Shown here: positions 44,463 to 55,396 of the stretch, one piece after another
Position numbering within the stretch: position 1 is the stretch's first letter
Layout: every line of letters starts with the position of its first letter
Assembly (NCBI RefSeq): GCF_918797505.1
Contig: NC_092801.1
Coordinates: 25,636,477 to 25,700,476 of the forward strand
DNA from: Bemisia tabaci
Taxonomy: Eukaryota; Arthropoda; Insecta; Hemiptera; Aleyrodidae
Direction: 5' to 3'
Length of the DNA stretch: 64,000 nucleotides
The notes under the pieces: generated by a model
The model's database searches: none
What the model saw: the letters and a program-made list of their open reading frames with translations, nothing else
Told to the model about the DNA's origin: nothing
Made by a program: the position numbers and the translations under genes

Positions 44463-45992
44463 TGAAAAAGTGGATGGATCGTTGCACGAGTAAAACAGCT
44501 ACAGGATGGACGAATGCCTAAATCTACCTATTTCCTCTTATGTCACGATCGTGGCAACTGTGCACATTTCTGAAGTTGCTGACTTAGCCCGGGCGAATAT
44601 TTGAATGTTCCCTATCAAGATGGTATGCTAAAGGGAAAACTCCAAGTATGTTCGAATCACGCAATGCCAATATAGTAACTTCGGTCAAATATCTTACTCG
44701 ATGGAATCTGACCGCAGCCCTGTTTTGACGGCATTGACGAAAATAAACCCAACTACTTTTGACGTTGCCTAATGTCCTCACGGGAAAAATCATGTTGCTG
44801 AATGAACAATCTTGTAGTTAAAAATAGTGTGCGACATGTTTCAATGTAGATTTTAAAATACAAAAATGCTGATTTAACAACCACCGTGGTGAACTACTAT
44901 TTCTACTATTGTAATGCACGTTTGAAACATGTCTGACATATATTTTAATATTTTAATTGTAAAATCAGCAATCCATTTTTTCAGTTCTCTCTTAGTAAAA
45001 TTTTTCACAAAGAAACCAAATTACATTTCAACATGTTTAAAAGGACTTTAAAAGAAAGAAAATAAAATTGGTGTTGGTTAAATTTCGATAGCAACAAATA
45101 TTATGTTCCTGACGACCTCCTGAGCACAATGTTTGAGTCGATTTTTCAACCAAAGAGTAGAATTACGTTCTTTTGTTGCATGGATCACACCAGCAAAGAA
45201 ACGCCTTCAATTGCGATCGATACCTCGCACTACTTTTAAATATTTCGTATTAAAGTTTTGTATTAAGGATTGTGTTTTTTGTCGTCTCACGCATTTGTAT
45301 TAAAGTAAATTTTATGACACATTTTTTTGCTGTTTTTTTCAACTACAAACAACGATAAATTTTTTTAAAATAGAAATTCAAAGAAAAAATTAATTTTGTC
45401 GAAGAAAAGCCTAATTGCATAAAGTGGCAAAAAGTTACCAAAAACGAAAGCAATATTAACAAGTAAATAAGCAAAAATAAAATATCTTTCTATCGCAAAA
45501 AATGGGAATCCCCATACAGCAAAGCGGGGATGATACTTTATAGCATGCTACAATTTTAACGTACAGCTTCAAAAACTTGCCGGAAAAAGCGTCAATTACA
45601 CGTGGCGTGATGAATATTCTCAAAACGAGGAATTGATTTAAAAAAAAAATTGCAGAAGTCTGAAACGCTAACCAGTTAGAGATCACAATTTAATGTTACC
45701 TTAATGTTACCCACTAGTTAACACAATTTACAGATGGTCAATGTACCTGTCATGAAATCTCTCAATTTTTCTCTGTGCTAAGTCAATTTTGACTTGAGGT
45801 TTGTGGTAATAAGATGTGATAAAACGCTCTTTCCCCGTTTATCATCTTGTCAAATTTCACCAGCAGTTTGACCAGAGGTGATAGAAGTGGCCCTAATTCA
45901 TAGATCTGGCAGCGTTTGTGTCTAATGAAGTATGTAAAAATAATCGCTTGAACATTCAGTGAATCCCAAATAAAAACAAACACGCCGGGTGC
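44463..45992. other. AT-rich stretch with one weak foldback
   Basis: At 44820-45000, ACATGTTTCAATGTAGATTT and the inverse GTTTGAAACATGTC flank AACCACCGTGGTGA, resembling the element at 60829. No gene is recognised. Confidence 0.35.
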
Positions 45993-46155
45993 TAGTGGCG
46001 TGGCGAGCTTTGCGATTTATCGATTGATCTTCCATTTAAATGTATGGAAAAGGATCGAAAACAGAGTGCTCCCAACGAACAATTAATTAATCGATTCTTT
46101 ACCACAGATTCAAATAGGGAGATATCGATAATCGATCATTCACAATCCGCCACTG
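45993..46155. mobile_element. Family D hAT-like MITE
   Basis: TAGTGGCGTGGCGAGCTTTG to the degraded right end AATCCGCCACTG. The flanks CCGGGTGC and CTGGGTGC match at 7 of 8 positions. Confidence 0.8.
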
Positions 46156-46364
46156 CTGGGTGCCGAGAAAAAATCCAGAGGCGTCACCTATCAGTCAAAG
46201 AAAACTCGTCGGTGAGTGATGAATGGAAAGTTGCCTCGTCATAAACTCACTGTCATCCACCGTTGTCAATTTGAGACACTATTTTGAGAAAAAAATATGC
46301 AAACCGCTCCCTTTTTCTTCATTACTCTTTGTTTCTTTATCACTGAAATCTCTTTAAACGAATA

Positions 46365-46620
46365 TCGACGGTGCAAGTCGGCAATCGCATTACTCGGTTT
46401 GCGACGTCGTAGACTTCCTGTCATACTTTATTTTTTAAACGGAAAACTACTCAACGGCAATTCTTTAAAACTGCCTTAATGTTTCTTCTCTGTGCAAAGA
46501 AAATTCTGCACAAACTTCAAGGAATGATGTCAATTTGTTCTCCTTTAAAAAAAATGACATAGAGGCGGAGATTTTCAGACACCGCGAACGAGTCATGTGA
46601 CTGCTTACTTACACCGTCGA
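46365..46620. mobile_element. Family F MITE, older copy
   Basis: TCGACGGTGCAAGTCGG to GCTTACTTACACCGTCGA, 256 bp, flanked by TA. The inner termini have diverged on both sides, with paired changes less frequent than single ones, so it is an old copy. Confidence 0.8.
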
Positions 46621-46652
46621 TATGTACTTTCAAGTGTACTCTCAGGAGATTC

Positions 46653-46722
46653 GGACGTGTTTATGCTAAAAGGAACTATATTGCATGCAATCCCTATGCA
46701 CATAGTTCCTTTTTAATTATCG
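46653..46722. repeat. Small hairpin related to L
   Basis: GCTAAAAGGAACTATATTGC pairs with GCACATAGTTCCTTTT. A similar hairpin lies at 59962-60044. Confidence 0.5.
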
Positions 46723-46937
46723 CGTCACAGCGCGGGGCAACGAGGGAGCCTACACGTGAAAGTCGTTTCACTTGCATGCTGATATTTAAAATTCTTTATA
46801 AAAATTCGTAAATGAAGAGAAGAAAATTAGGTGGGTTTTAAGTTATGTTTTATCATTTGAAATGACAATAATTCTAACGAACTGTGAAAAAACTTCGAAA
46901 TCATAAGTTGGAAACCGCTGACGCCGTAATTTTGAAT

Positions 46938-47110
46938 TATCGTGTCACAGCGCGGCCGGCGCGGGGTTAGCGCGCACGGCGCTGAACGCATAGTGGCGCC
47001 TTACAAGACCGAAGGATACTTCATGCATTGCGCGCGCGGCGCATAGCAGCGCCTTACAAGTCTGCCGGATACTTCAAGCATTGCGCGTGTAGTACGCGCA
47101 AGTATAGTGC
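46938..47110. repeat. GC-rich tandem repeat (GCGCCTTACAAG family)
   Basis: Two to three units of about 60 bp contain AGCGCCTTACAAG, GGATACTTCA and GCATTGCGCG. It is related to 34738-34880. It stands out as very CpG-rich in an AT-rich neighbourhood. Confidence 0.65.
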
Positions 47111-47590
47111 GCGTATAGTACGGTGTCGGTGCGCGCTCAAATCTTTGAAACGTCGTATTTTCTTGGTGTCGAACTTACACCGGTGTATACACTTTCGAAC
47201 CTTGCACACCACAAGCTTGCAATCCTAGGATCAGAGGATCGTAGAGATTTTGTTATTTTGTATGTTTTCCGGTGAAAATATTCACGAGTAGACATTTTTA
47301 ATGTTGGAATGCTGATACGCTCTATCGTCCGGTTCGGGTTCGGTTGATATAAAGTTCCCACATAACAAAAACCGTTTGACGGAGATCAAGAGAGGCTCGT
47401 CATATACTTTAAAACAAATAATCCAAGGTTTAAAAGGCCCTTTCGTCACGGTAGTTTCACTTGAAAAATTACTTTTTTACTGGCAAAAAATGTTTGCTGC
47501 TGCTTTTTTTACAGAGTTGCTGACTTTCTGTCTCGTCTAAACGTTATCGTCAAGTTTTTCGGTGATTGTGCTTCGTATTAGATTCAATAA

Positions 47591-47834
47591 TTTCGCCTTC
47601 GATACCAACTTTTACAAAACACCGGCAATTTTTCGCTGAACAAGCCCGATCATCATCGATTGACATCACTTTTCATATGCGATGTTGCCACCTTCCCGAT
47701 ATATGCGGCGGACGAAATTCGGATAGAGCTCGGGACACAATTCGGAATGGCCAGGGACGCAATTGAATCATTGAGAACGAAAACACACCAACTCGAAAAA
47801 ATGAAAATAATGAGGACACACACAAAACTGCACG
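47591..47834 (+). CDS. Weak candidate exon with a donor-like end
   Basis: The frame is open from 47591 and ends at CACG-GTAAGT (donor-like, 47835). The last third reads like a charged helix (RIELGTQFGMARDAIESLRT). There is no convincing acceptor within the frame; a good one (CTTTTTTTACAG, 47514) lies upstream of an in-frame stop. A 34-bp part of it (about 47762-47795) is found inverted at 48255-48288. I do not recognise a protein. Confidence 0.15.
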
Positions 47835-48253
47835 GTAAGTGTTGTTTAAGAAAAAGATATTTGGTGTCGAAAGACAAGTACTTAAGGACACTTTAAAGGT
47901 CCGAGTTTGAACATATGCCCTAATGCCGCAATCACACGCTGAATAAGGGAGCGGAATGTGGCTTGAAGGAAGTCATCTGCCCGATGCCTGAATTTTGCGC
48001 GTCACGCGCATAATTCAGCAACGATTCACATTAACCATCGGACCAATTTTGAATTTGTCTGAACTAATCGAGTAGATTTGATGCACATCTGGATGAAAAT
48101 AACTCGAATTCGCTAAATTTCAGCCGTTGGGCGATGACTGTTAACTTCCACATTCAGCTGCTAAATTCAGCGTGTGATTGCGGCATAACTTCAATGACAC
48201 TTATTGAAATTGATCGCCTTTAACGAAAATTGAGTATTTTCGAGTTACCGAGT

Positions 48254-48575
48254 TGGTGTGTTTTCGTTCTCACTGATTCAATTCGGATAAAGCTGATTTT
48301 GGAGCCAGATTTCAACAGCGCAACCTGGTGGGTTTTTTTGAAACTGCAGCTGAAAATTCACCTTAAAGAAACCGTAGGAGATTCCTGATTCCCGACTCGC
48401 TTAGCAAAAGCTCAAAACGCAGCCTTTGAGCGTGAAATGAGTACTACTTCCCGCGGATATTTTTGCACTGGTCGTTTCCAGTCAAACACCCGCGCGATGC
48501 TGGTCTCCAAGCTTTCCCGTTTTCCGTTTTCCTCCAGCCTCCTCATCGACGGCGGCGGCGGTCGCGTGTTGCAGC
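48254..48575. repeat. Local duplication, unit 1
   Basis: About 322 bp from GTTGGTGTGTTTTCG to GGTCGCGTGTTGCAG. It matches 48685-49006 at over 90 percent, including the GC-rich end GACGGCGGCGGCGGTCGCG. Confidence 0.9.
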
Positions 48576-48576
48576 T

Positions 48577-48671
48577 CGCTTACAATAGTGGTTAAAGTAG
48601 CATTTTTTTGTTGTGAAATCTACGTTGAAATATTGCAGTCACTTTTTTTAGCAATTTAATTTTTTCCGTGT
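48577..48671. mobile_element. Right half of an element between duplication units
   Basis: CTTACAATAGTGGTTAAAG to TTTTTTCCGTGT is the right half of the complete element at 60829-61045. Its left half is absent. Confidence 0.75.
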
Positions 48672-48684
48672 TGTATCACTTTTT

Positions 48685-49006
48685 TTGGTGTGTTTTCGTT
48701 CTCACTGATTCAATTCGGATAAAGCTGATTTTGGAGCCAGATTTCAGCAGCGCAACCTGGGGGGATTTTTTGAAACTGCAGCTGAAGACCCACCTTAAAG
48801 AAACCGTAGGAGATTTCTGATTCCTGACTCGCCTAGCAAAAGCTCAAAATGCAGCCTCCAAGCGTGAAATGAGTCTCTTTTCCCGCGGATATTTTTGCAC
48901 GGATCGTTTCCAGTCAATCACCCGCGCGATGCTGGCCTCCAAGCTTTCCCGTTTTCCGTTTTCCTCCAGCCTCCTCATCGACGGCGGCGGCGGTCGCGTG
49001 TTGGAG
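48685..49006. repeat. Local duplication, unit 2
   Basis: Second copy of the 322-bp unit. Differences between units change the encoded residues on either strand as often as not, so I see no sign of selection for a protein. Beyond the unit, the sequence becomes GAGCGGGAGCGAACTGC instead of the element fragment. Confidence 0.9.
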
Positions 49007-49050
49007 CGGGAGCGAACTGCGAACGAAGCAGTAAACTCGAGAGCGCAGTA

Positions 49051-49303
49051 CTGCCATGCTAAGGAAAAACGACGTACGAACCTTCAGGCGTTGCCAAATT
49101 TCCTTTGATAAAAGACGAATTTCCTGATAAATTTATGAATATTTTTCTCCCGATTTTTCACATAATTTTGTTCGCAATATCACCTAAAGCTCTTGAAACT
49201 TTCAAAGCAAAATTGTCATAACTTTTCTCAAAAATGAACATTTTATCGAAGGAAATTTGGCAACTCTCGAATGTTCGTACGGCGTTCTTCCTTAGCACGG
49301 CAG
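49051..49303. mobile_element. Family A foldback element, full length
   Basis: CTGCCATGCTAAGGAAAAAC to GTTCTTCCTTAGCACGGCAG, 253 bp. AGTA flanks both ends (GCAGTA left, AGTATA right), a possible short target duplication. It splits a CpG-rich tract (48990-49500). Confidence 0.85.
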
Positions 49304-49500
49304 AGTATACGCCGCCCCCGCGTCGCGTCGCGGCCGCGGTCGGGAACTCGAGGCGTCTTCGAGAGCTAACGAAATCTATTAGGAGCAACCACTTTTGCAC
49401 GCTTGCCTCGTCACCGCCGCCAAGCCGCCCTCGTAATTTCATCATCAGCACTTTTCCAGCCGAAAATCCCTCCGCCAAGCGCGGTTGCCGGTCGGACGTA
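49304..49500. other. CpG-rich patch
   Basis: GCGTCGCGTCGCGGCCGCGG and neighbours make this among the most CpG-rich sequence in the window. It may belong with the GC-rich end of the duplication before the A insertion. A promoter or first exon is possible but unsupported. Confidence 0.3.
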
Positions 49501-49659
49501 CTCTGAAAAAAAGTATGGTAGCATCTTCTGTGAGACTTGATTGTTTACAAAGGTGATACCATTTAGTGAAAATAACCAGAGGTACGGTATCGTTTGCCAG
49601 AACTCTGGTGATTCTTACTTTAATGGAGATGTTGCATGTGTAAGGAATTTTCACCCATA

Positions 49660-49771
49660 CTACCGTGCTTCGGAAAAACGCAGTATGAACCTTCAGGCAT
49701 TGCCAAATTTCCTTTGGTAAATCAGGAATTTTCCGGAAAATGTTTAAATATTTTTCCTCCAATTTTTCAGA
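49660..49771. mobile_element. Left half of a family A element
   Basis: CTACCGTGCTTCGGAAAAAC, then GCCAAATTTCCTTTGG, to CAATTTTTCAG, which is the midpoint of A. The right half is missing; the B element begins directly. Confidence 0.75.
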
Positions 49772-50280
49772 TAATGGAGATGTTGCATGTGTGAGGAATT
49801 TGCGATTTGACCACTGATTTTTATGTAAAAGTTCGCGAGAAACACGATGGTGCCACTGGTTTTCTCTGAAATCAACTCCCAAGCTCAAAAAAAGCTCTCG
49901 AGTTGAGGCCAAAATGGAGGGGATATCCCGCTATCCTGAGAGTCCCCCTCTACATCAAGACAAACTCTCTATGCAAAGATAGAGGGCAAATACATTGACA
50001 GGGCTGCCACTTTATTTAGGTACTCCACAACCGAAAACACGGCAACCCTGCTAATGTATTTGCTCCCTATCTTTGCATGGAGAGTCTGCCTTCATGTTGA
50101 GGTGGACTCTCAGGATAGCGTGGGATATCCCCTCCATTTTGGCCTCAACTTGAGAGCTTTTTTTTGAGCTTGGGATTTGATTTCAGAGAAAACCAGTGGC
50201 ACCATCGAGTTTCTTGCGAACTTTTACATAAGAATTAGTCGTCAAATCGCAAATTTCTCACACATGCAACATCTCCATTA
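49772..50280. mobile_element. Family B long-palindrome element, full length
   Basis: The reference copy for B: ATGGAGATGTTGCATGTGTG to CACACATGCAACATCTCCAT with TA on both flanks. Arms of about 245 bp pair at over 90 percent. Confidence 0.9.
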
Positions 50281-50312
50281 TGGTAAGAATCACCAGAGTT
50301 CTGGCAAACACT

Positions 50313-50655
50313 ACTACAAATTCTCTTTTTCTCTATTTCCTCCTCCTCCTCGTTTCTCTGCCCTTGTCCTCTCTTTCTCTATTAGCAATCCTAATTTTTC
50401 TCTACTTCTTCCCCTCCTCCTTTTTTCCTATTTACCCTAGTTTTATTAGTTTTTTCTCTATTTCCTCCATCGGAATACTGCATCATCATTACGGTGCTCA
50501 TGCTGGCAACATGGGTCAGTCACTGGGACTAAAAATTATGTCAGAAATGAGGCCCTAACGCGCTGAAAAACTGCCGAGGTAACAGCGCGGTGACTCCAAT
50601 TTCAGTGACTACACACAGTGGTCTCTGATCAGTGAGAAAGTAAGACAAAATTAAG
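50313..50655. other. Pyrimidine-rich stretch
   Basis: 50320-50470 is almost pure pyrimidine on the plus strand (TTCCTCCTCCTCCTCG and similar). This yields hydrophobic open frames of about 90 codons which I regard as composition artefacts. Confidence 0.5.
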
Positions 50656-50659
50656 AGCG

Positions 50660-50795
50660 ACATATGGATTGCATTTTGCATCACTATCTATGGCTTTTCC
50701 ATAAAAGCACCTCTCTGCAAGGGGAAACCAATGGCATATGTTGTTTCCAAAATGAACCAGGAATGGTGGTTTCTAATCGCAACACGTGGTCCACA
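50660..50795. mobile_element. Diverged family N foldback element
   Basis: ATGGATTGCATTTTGCATC and the inverse-like CTAATCGCAACACGTGGTCC enclose TGGCATATGTTGTTTCC, as in 5765-5790. Confidence 0.45.
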
Positions 50796-51145
50796 TGTCG
50801 TTGCGCTGTGACAGTTCCTTTTGTTTAAGAAAGGCCATTCCTACGTATACCGGGATATTTCTGCGAGGACCCTTAACGCAGCTACGAGCGTCAATGCTTT
50901 CGGAAAACGTCCATTAAAATTTAACAAAGTAAGTTTGAGGACGGCAGAGGATACGATGTTCAATCCAGAAGTTATCAATCTGACTAATGTGAGAAGTCCT
51001 TAACCACTGCATATGCGTTTTCTGAGATTCCTAACGTAGGCACGAGTCTATTCTTTATTTTCCTCCAATCGTAGCTAGAGTCCCTGCATACTGAGAGTTA
51101 GGACAATGAGAATCGATTTCCGATTGGTTCTCGTATTTTAGGCCT

Positions 51146-51350
51146 TCACAATGTCACAAATGGGAATAAAGATTACATTTTCACCAATTGCCAATTGATT
51201 ATAATCTGGGATGGACTGGGGAAGGGGGGTTGCGGCAAGGAACAAATGAGAGAAGGAACGGAGACCGGAATACGGGAATGGGTTGATCAAATATTACAAA
51301 AAACGTCCGATTTGCGTAATCTTTGTTCCCATTTGTGACCATAGGCAAAT
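51146..51350. repeat. Inverted repeat with 30-bp arms
   Basis: TGTCACAAATGGGAATAAAGATTAC (51155-51178) is mirrored by GTAATCTTTGTTCCCATTTGTGA. The spacer is about 140 bp. Confidence 0.75.
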
Positions 51351-51722
51351 TTTCGCGAACGAATATCATAGGCTTTCGTATCATATTCGACGGTTGTGCA
51401 TTTTATTTTCATAATATTCGATCAGTTCGGGGGTCTCATCGGAGACCGGTGAGTTCCAACAATTGGAAAAATTGAATCCCGCTCCGGAGCAGAATTCGAA
51501 AACGAACTGATGCAATCGGTGGCAGAATTTCATCAAATAGGTAACCTCTTTCAAGTAATGTAAAATGTAAGAAAAATTTAATACTTCTGTAACAATAGGG
51601 CAAAATTGAATTAATAATAATAAAAGAATACGTTAAATCAGAAATAACATTCAATTTATTTCTTAAATAAATTGAATGTTAATTTCGCGTTTTTTGTATG
51701 ACATTCGTTCGCGAAAATTTGC
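51344..51722. repeat. Inverted repeat with perfect 21-bp arms
   Basis: GGCAAATTTTCGCGAACGAA at 51344 is the exact reverse complement of the block ending at 51722. Between them is a hairpin, ACATTCAATTTATTT with its inverse (about 51648-51680). Together with the repeat at 51146 this may be a composite foldback element. Confidence 0.75.
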
Positions 51723-52231
51723 CTCATGAGCCGCGTTGTCTCAACTCTTTGTAAAAAGGGACTCTAATCGTAGCATGATGAGGGTGAATTGCGCCCTGCT
51801 AGGTATACATCCCCATGTGCGCTGCTCGGGTCGGAGAAAAGATTTGGAGCTCATCGGAAGTAAAGATGAGGTGACGCTCAGCAGAAAGTTACCGATTTTT
51901 TACTTCGTGTGCACTCGAGGCAGCCGAGGCAGGTCTGAAATTGGAAAACATTGCCATCTCGAGAGGCAGCATGGAAAATTGGTTTTCCTCAGGAGCAGCT
52001 TTCCAGCAGAAGCGCCCTCGTTAAGCCTCATATATTGATTTTCGCTCCGTGAAAATGAATGGGTTTTAACAAGAAAGTGAAAATAAGATGACGTTACTTT
52101 TTATGCATGCACATAATTTCGGAGCTTCCTGAGACACAGAATTTTCCAATTTCAATGTACTGAAATAATGACGAGAAGTGTTCGAATTTTTCAAACTTTA
52201 GTTTGAAAAATTTGAACAGAAACGCACCCGG

Positions 52232-52451
52232 TACGCTGAAAAAAAGTATGGTAACATTTACTATGCGTCTAATTGATTTTTTACACAGTGCTACTATTCA
52301 TTGAAAATAACCATATTTATAGTAGTATTCACCAGAACTCGAGTGATTCTTACCATAATGCAGTTATTGTTACCATAGAATCTGCTGTTTATTACCGTAC
52401 TCGTATCACTGTGGCAGAGTGTAGTAAAATTTACCATTTTTTATGCAGTGT
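52232..52451. mobile_element. Family C element
   Basis: ACGCTGAAAAAAAGTATGG to the degenerate inverse TTTACCATTTTTTATGCAGTG, about 220 bp. It contains CACCAGAACTCGAGTGATTC, as in the copy at 49501. Confidence 0.6.
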
Positions 52452-52776
52452 GGGAACGGAGATTTTGAAACACCACAACCGGGTTACGCATTTTTGCAGT
52501 TTCACCACGTTATGCATACATTTTTTTTTTTTTTTTAATTATGCCTTTCACGTTGAAACCTTAAAACTGTTGATGTAATATCAATGTGCTACACTTATGC
52601 CTGCAAATCCAAACCTAGAAGAAACAAATCTTCACATGCATTGAAATATCGTCTAGTCATTTGAAAACATAACCTTGAACAGTGCGGTTTACAGTGCATT
52701 TAAATTTAATTGCTAGCAAACCTTTGCATATCGTGTTAAACAAAGGATCTCAGGTTCAGCTGCAGTAGCGTTTGGA

Positions 52777-53030
52777 CTGCCATGCTAAGTAAAAACGCAT
52801 TGTGAGCACCCAGCGTTGCCGGCCTCACCTTGGCAAATCGCAAGTTTTTCGGAAAATTTGTAAAAAGAAAAAAAAAAATCAAATTTTCCCTAGAATTGTG
52901 TTCATAATTCGGTCTAAAGTTTTTGAAAATTTCATTGAAAAATATTCATACCTTTTTTCAAAATTAAATATTATCTTGAGTACATTTGGCGACATTCGAA
53001 TGCTCCTACGACGTTTTTCCTCTGAACGCC
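52777..53030. mobile_element. Family A foldback element, diverged
   Basis: CTGCCATGCTAAGTAAAAAC to GACGTTTTTCCTCTGAACGCC, about 254 bp. A further left-half fragment follows at 53163-53275 (GCTAAAGAACGACACCGTATG, GTTGCCAAGTTG). Confidence 0.75.
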
Positions 53031-53300
53031 AGAAGAGCGCCCCTGAGAAATAGCGGTGGTGTCCCGCAACAATTCTTGAAACAAGGTCTCTCTCCAGCGC
53101 TTAATCAACGTCACATGATCATTTTGGCGCTGATGCCAATTGTATGTACGCATACTCCTCCTTGCTAAAGAACGACACCGTATGGACATTCGAATGTTGC
53201 CAAGTTGTTTCCAATAAAATATTTACTTAAATGTGAAGTTACCCATGGATATTTTGCCTGGGTATTTTCCGATAGTCCATCATCCATCTACAAATAGGGA

Positions 53301-53600
53301 CAGGGTGTCTACAAGACCGGAATTTCCGGAAAGTCCGGAAATAGTACTAATTTTTTTTTAGAGCGGTCCGGAAGTACTGAAAAAGTGCGGAAATTCCGCA
53401 GAAAGGTCCGGAATTTTTTTAATTTTTCGTCATTTTTGTCGCAATTTCAAATGTTTGAAATTTCTCGAATTTCGTCAAATGGAGGTACTGAAAAAGTACG
53501 AAAGTTTTCAGGTGGAGGAGGTACTAAATTTCTTGAGAATGCACCAAAAAGCACTGTAAAAGTACTTATTTTTGACCAGCCTGTTTAAGTACACACCCTG
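53301..53600. mobile_element. Family M element, second copy
   Basis: CAGGGTGTCTACAAGACCGG to GTACACACCCTG, 300 bp, with AGGGA directly outside both ends. The interior matches 26256-26549 (GTCCGGAAGTACTG, TTTTTGTCGCAATT). Confidence 0.8.
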
Positions 53601-53834
53601 AGGGAGAATTACAAATGAAAATTTATGAGAGTTCCTACAAGAAAAATTCAAAAGTTTTTATTTCGTTTATTTATTTATTTATTCATTTATTTTGGCGCGT
53701 ATACGTATTGTATACCACCTTTGCAATGGGTTCGACCCCCGACTCAATATAATCTATACAGACACAAATATTTTATCAGTGTATACCTACTATGTCGATG
53801 GTTAACAAAGTGTTGGGAGTTTCATTTTGCAAAC

Positions 53835-54025
53835 GAACCAAAGTTCTGGAAACTTGTTTGGCTCATGACGTCACCCGAAACTCATTATCCACCTAATATG
53901 TAAGATGACTGTTGCTTCCTTAGAGTTGTCCACAAGAAAGCGTTGAATCTCCGAAAGTAAAAGCTTCCACCTGTCGTCAAGAACTCAGTGGATGGGTCTC
54001 TCGTCCCTGGTCTTTATCGATGGGC
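53835..54025. repeat. Dispersed repeat S, copy 2
   Basis: ATGACGTCACCCGAAACTCA, TAAGATGACTGTTGC and AAGCTTCCACCTGTCGTC match 32132-32310. Confidence 0.65.
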
Positions 54026-54182
54026 TAAAAATTTTAGTTCTGACTTGCAAAATGAAGTTAAACTAATTTTACCATAACTGTAAAAGGGTTGGAGCCTCCT
54101 TGAAAATCACATCTGTGAAAAATTTCAAAAAAGGAAAACGTCTCATTTTGACCCATAAAGCATGCTTCTGCAGTATGGTGCA

Positions 54183-54665
54183 CAGTGGATCGAGTCAATT
54201 AAAGAAGTCGGACATTACATTTTCACAAAAATCGTAAACGTTGATGTTTATTTTGTCACATTTTGAATTTCAAGAGGTGTTTGTAGAAGAAAATTCCACG
54301 AAGAAACCAATAAAACCAGTTCTAGAACCTCAAAGTTGTGTATAAACCGAGTTATAAGCGTTTAAAGTTTCCAAATGTTGTCCGACCTCTCTTATTGACT
54401 CGATCCAGTGTCTGGCGGTTTAATCGTGGAACATCCTGTATTATGTTTGAAAAAATCACAGATTTCACATCAATCACAAAAAATTCCACCAGGAAACCAT
54501 TGTAACCACCCTTAGAACCTCAAAATTGTGTATAAACCGAGTTATAAACGTTTAAAGTTTCCAAATGTTGTCCGACCTCTCTTATTGACTCGATCCAGTG
54601 TCTGGCGGTTTAAGCGTGGAACATCCTGTATTATGTTTGAAAACATCACGGATTTCCAGCATGAC
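54183..54665. mobile_element. Family I arms with a tandemly duplicated tail
   Basis: CACAGTGGATCGAGTCAATT opens the copy. The segment CCGAGTTATAAGCGTTTAAA to CATCCTGTATTATGTTTG occurs at 54347 and again at 54537, a period of 190 bp with few differences. Confidence 0.7.
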
Positions 54666-54883
54666 TCAGCGATTCTGAGGTCCAGTTCTCGGTGGCGAGA
54701 AGACAAAGAGTCGGTGGCGGTAAATGAGAGGTTAATGGTGATGCGAGCGAATTTGATGAAGGCTCCAGGAACGAACGAGGACCGGTAGCATCTGGCGCGG
54801 CGGTGACTTCGGCGCCGAAAACTTTCTTTTATTCGAATCGATGGTCCCAAAAGCAGATTACGATTAGGGGAAAAAACCCCTAC

Positions 54884-54952
54884 CGCTGATGGATGATGCT
54901 CCGACGACGGTGGAGTCGACTTTCGGCTGCGTCGTTAACGGAGTCGCTGGAG
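54884..54952 (-). CDS. Plausible 69-bp internal exon
   Basis: On the minus strand TTTTTCTTTCACAG ends just before it and GTAGGG follows directly, so it has both a good acceptor and an acceptable donor. Its length is a multiple of three. One frame reads APATPLTTQPKVDSTVV then GASSIS when joined with a preceding G, a low-complexity linker-like peptide. It stands in a CpG-rich patch (54660-54960). No partner exon is identified in the window and I do not recognise the protein. Confidence 0.3.
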
Positions 54953-55078
54953 CTGTGAAAGAAAAATTACATGCCTCAGTGAGATGTTCAAAATAGGGCT
55001 GTTGCAAGATCCAGGAAATGACTTGGAAGTCTTTAATTTTTTAATTCATTTATTTAAATTTCTTTTTATTTATTTGTG

Positions 55079-55304
55079 CACTGGAAAAAAAACACATTGG
55101 ATCTAGAGTCCAGCCTCTTGAAAACATTGACAAGAAAAAATAATCTTGATTCAATCGGATTTTTGCTTGAATGAAAACAAAATCCGCTTAAATTAAGAGG
55201 CTTGGTTCTTGATTTAAGGTAGATTCTGATTGGATCAAGAGTACTTTTTCTTGTCGATGTTTTTAAGAGTCTGGACTCTAGATCCATTATTTTTTTTTCC
55301 AGTT
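55079..55304. mobile_element. Family E MITE, second copy
   Basis: CACTGGAAAAAAAACACATT to TCTAGATCCATTATTTTTTT and CCAGT, 226 bp, with the same TAGAGTCCAG and CTTGATT inner motifs as at 25945. Confidence 0.85.
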
Positions 55305-55396
55305 TGTCTCAGAAAATACATAATTTTATACAGATTCTTAAAGTTTTATCATTTATATATCAATATTATAAATAGATCATGTAACTGTTACTTCAA

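Larger units (their letters stand above)
49501..50312. mobile_element. Family C element broken by A and B sequence
   Basis: CTGAAAAAAAGTATGGTAGC to CCAGAACTCTGGTGATTC is on the left (49501-49620), and GTAAGAATCACCAGAGTTCTGG is on the right (50283-50305). These inverse stretches surround a B-end scrap (49620-49652), a left half of A (49660-49771) and a full B (49772-50280). An uninterrupted C relative is at 52232-52451. Confidence 0.65.

Noticed and set aside
50177..50558. Hydrophobic frames that look like membrane proteins
   Set aside because: They come from a B element end and a pyrimidine-rich tract.
53720..53745. Isolated B-box-like GGTTCGACCCC
   Set aside because: No A box at a suitable distance and no cloverleaf; one match to an 11-mer is expected by chance in 64 kb of repeats.
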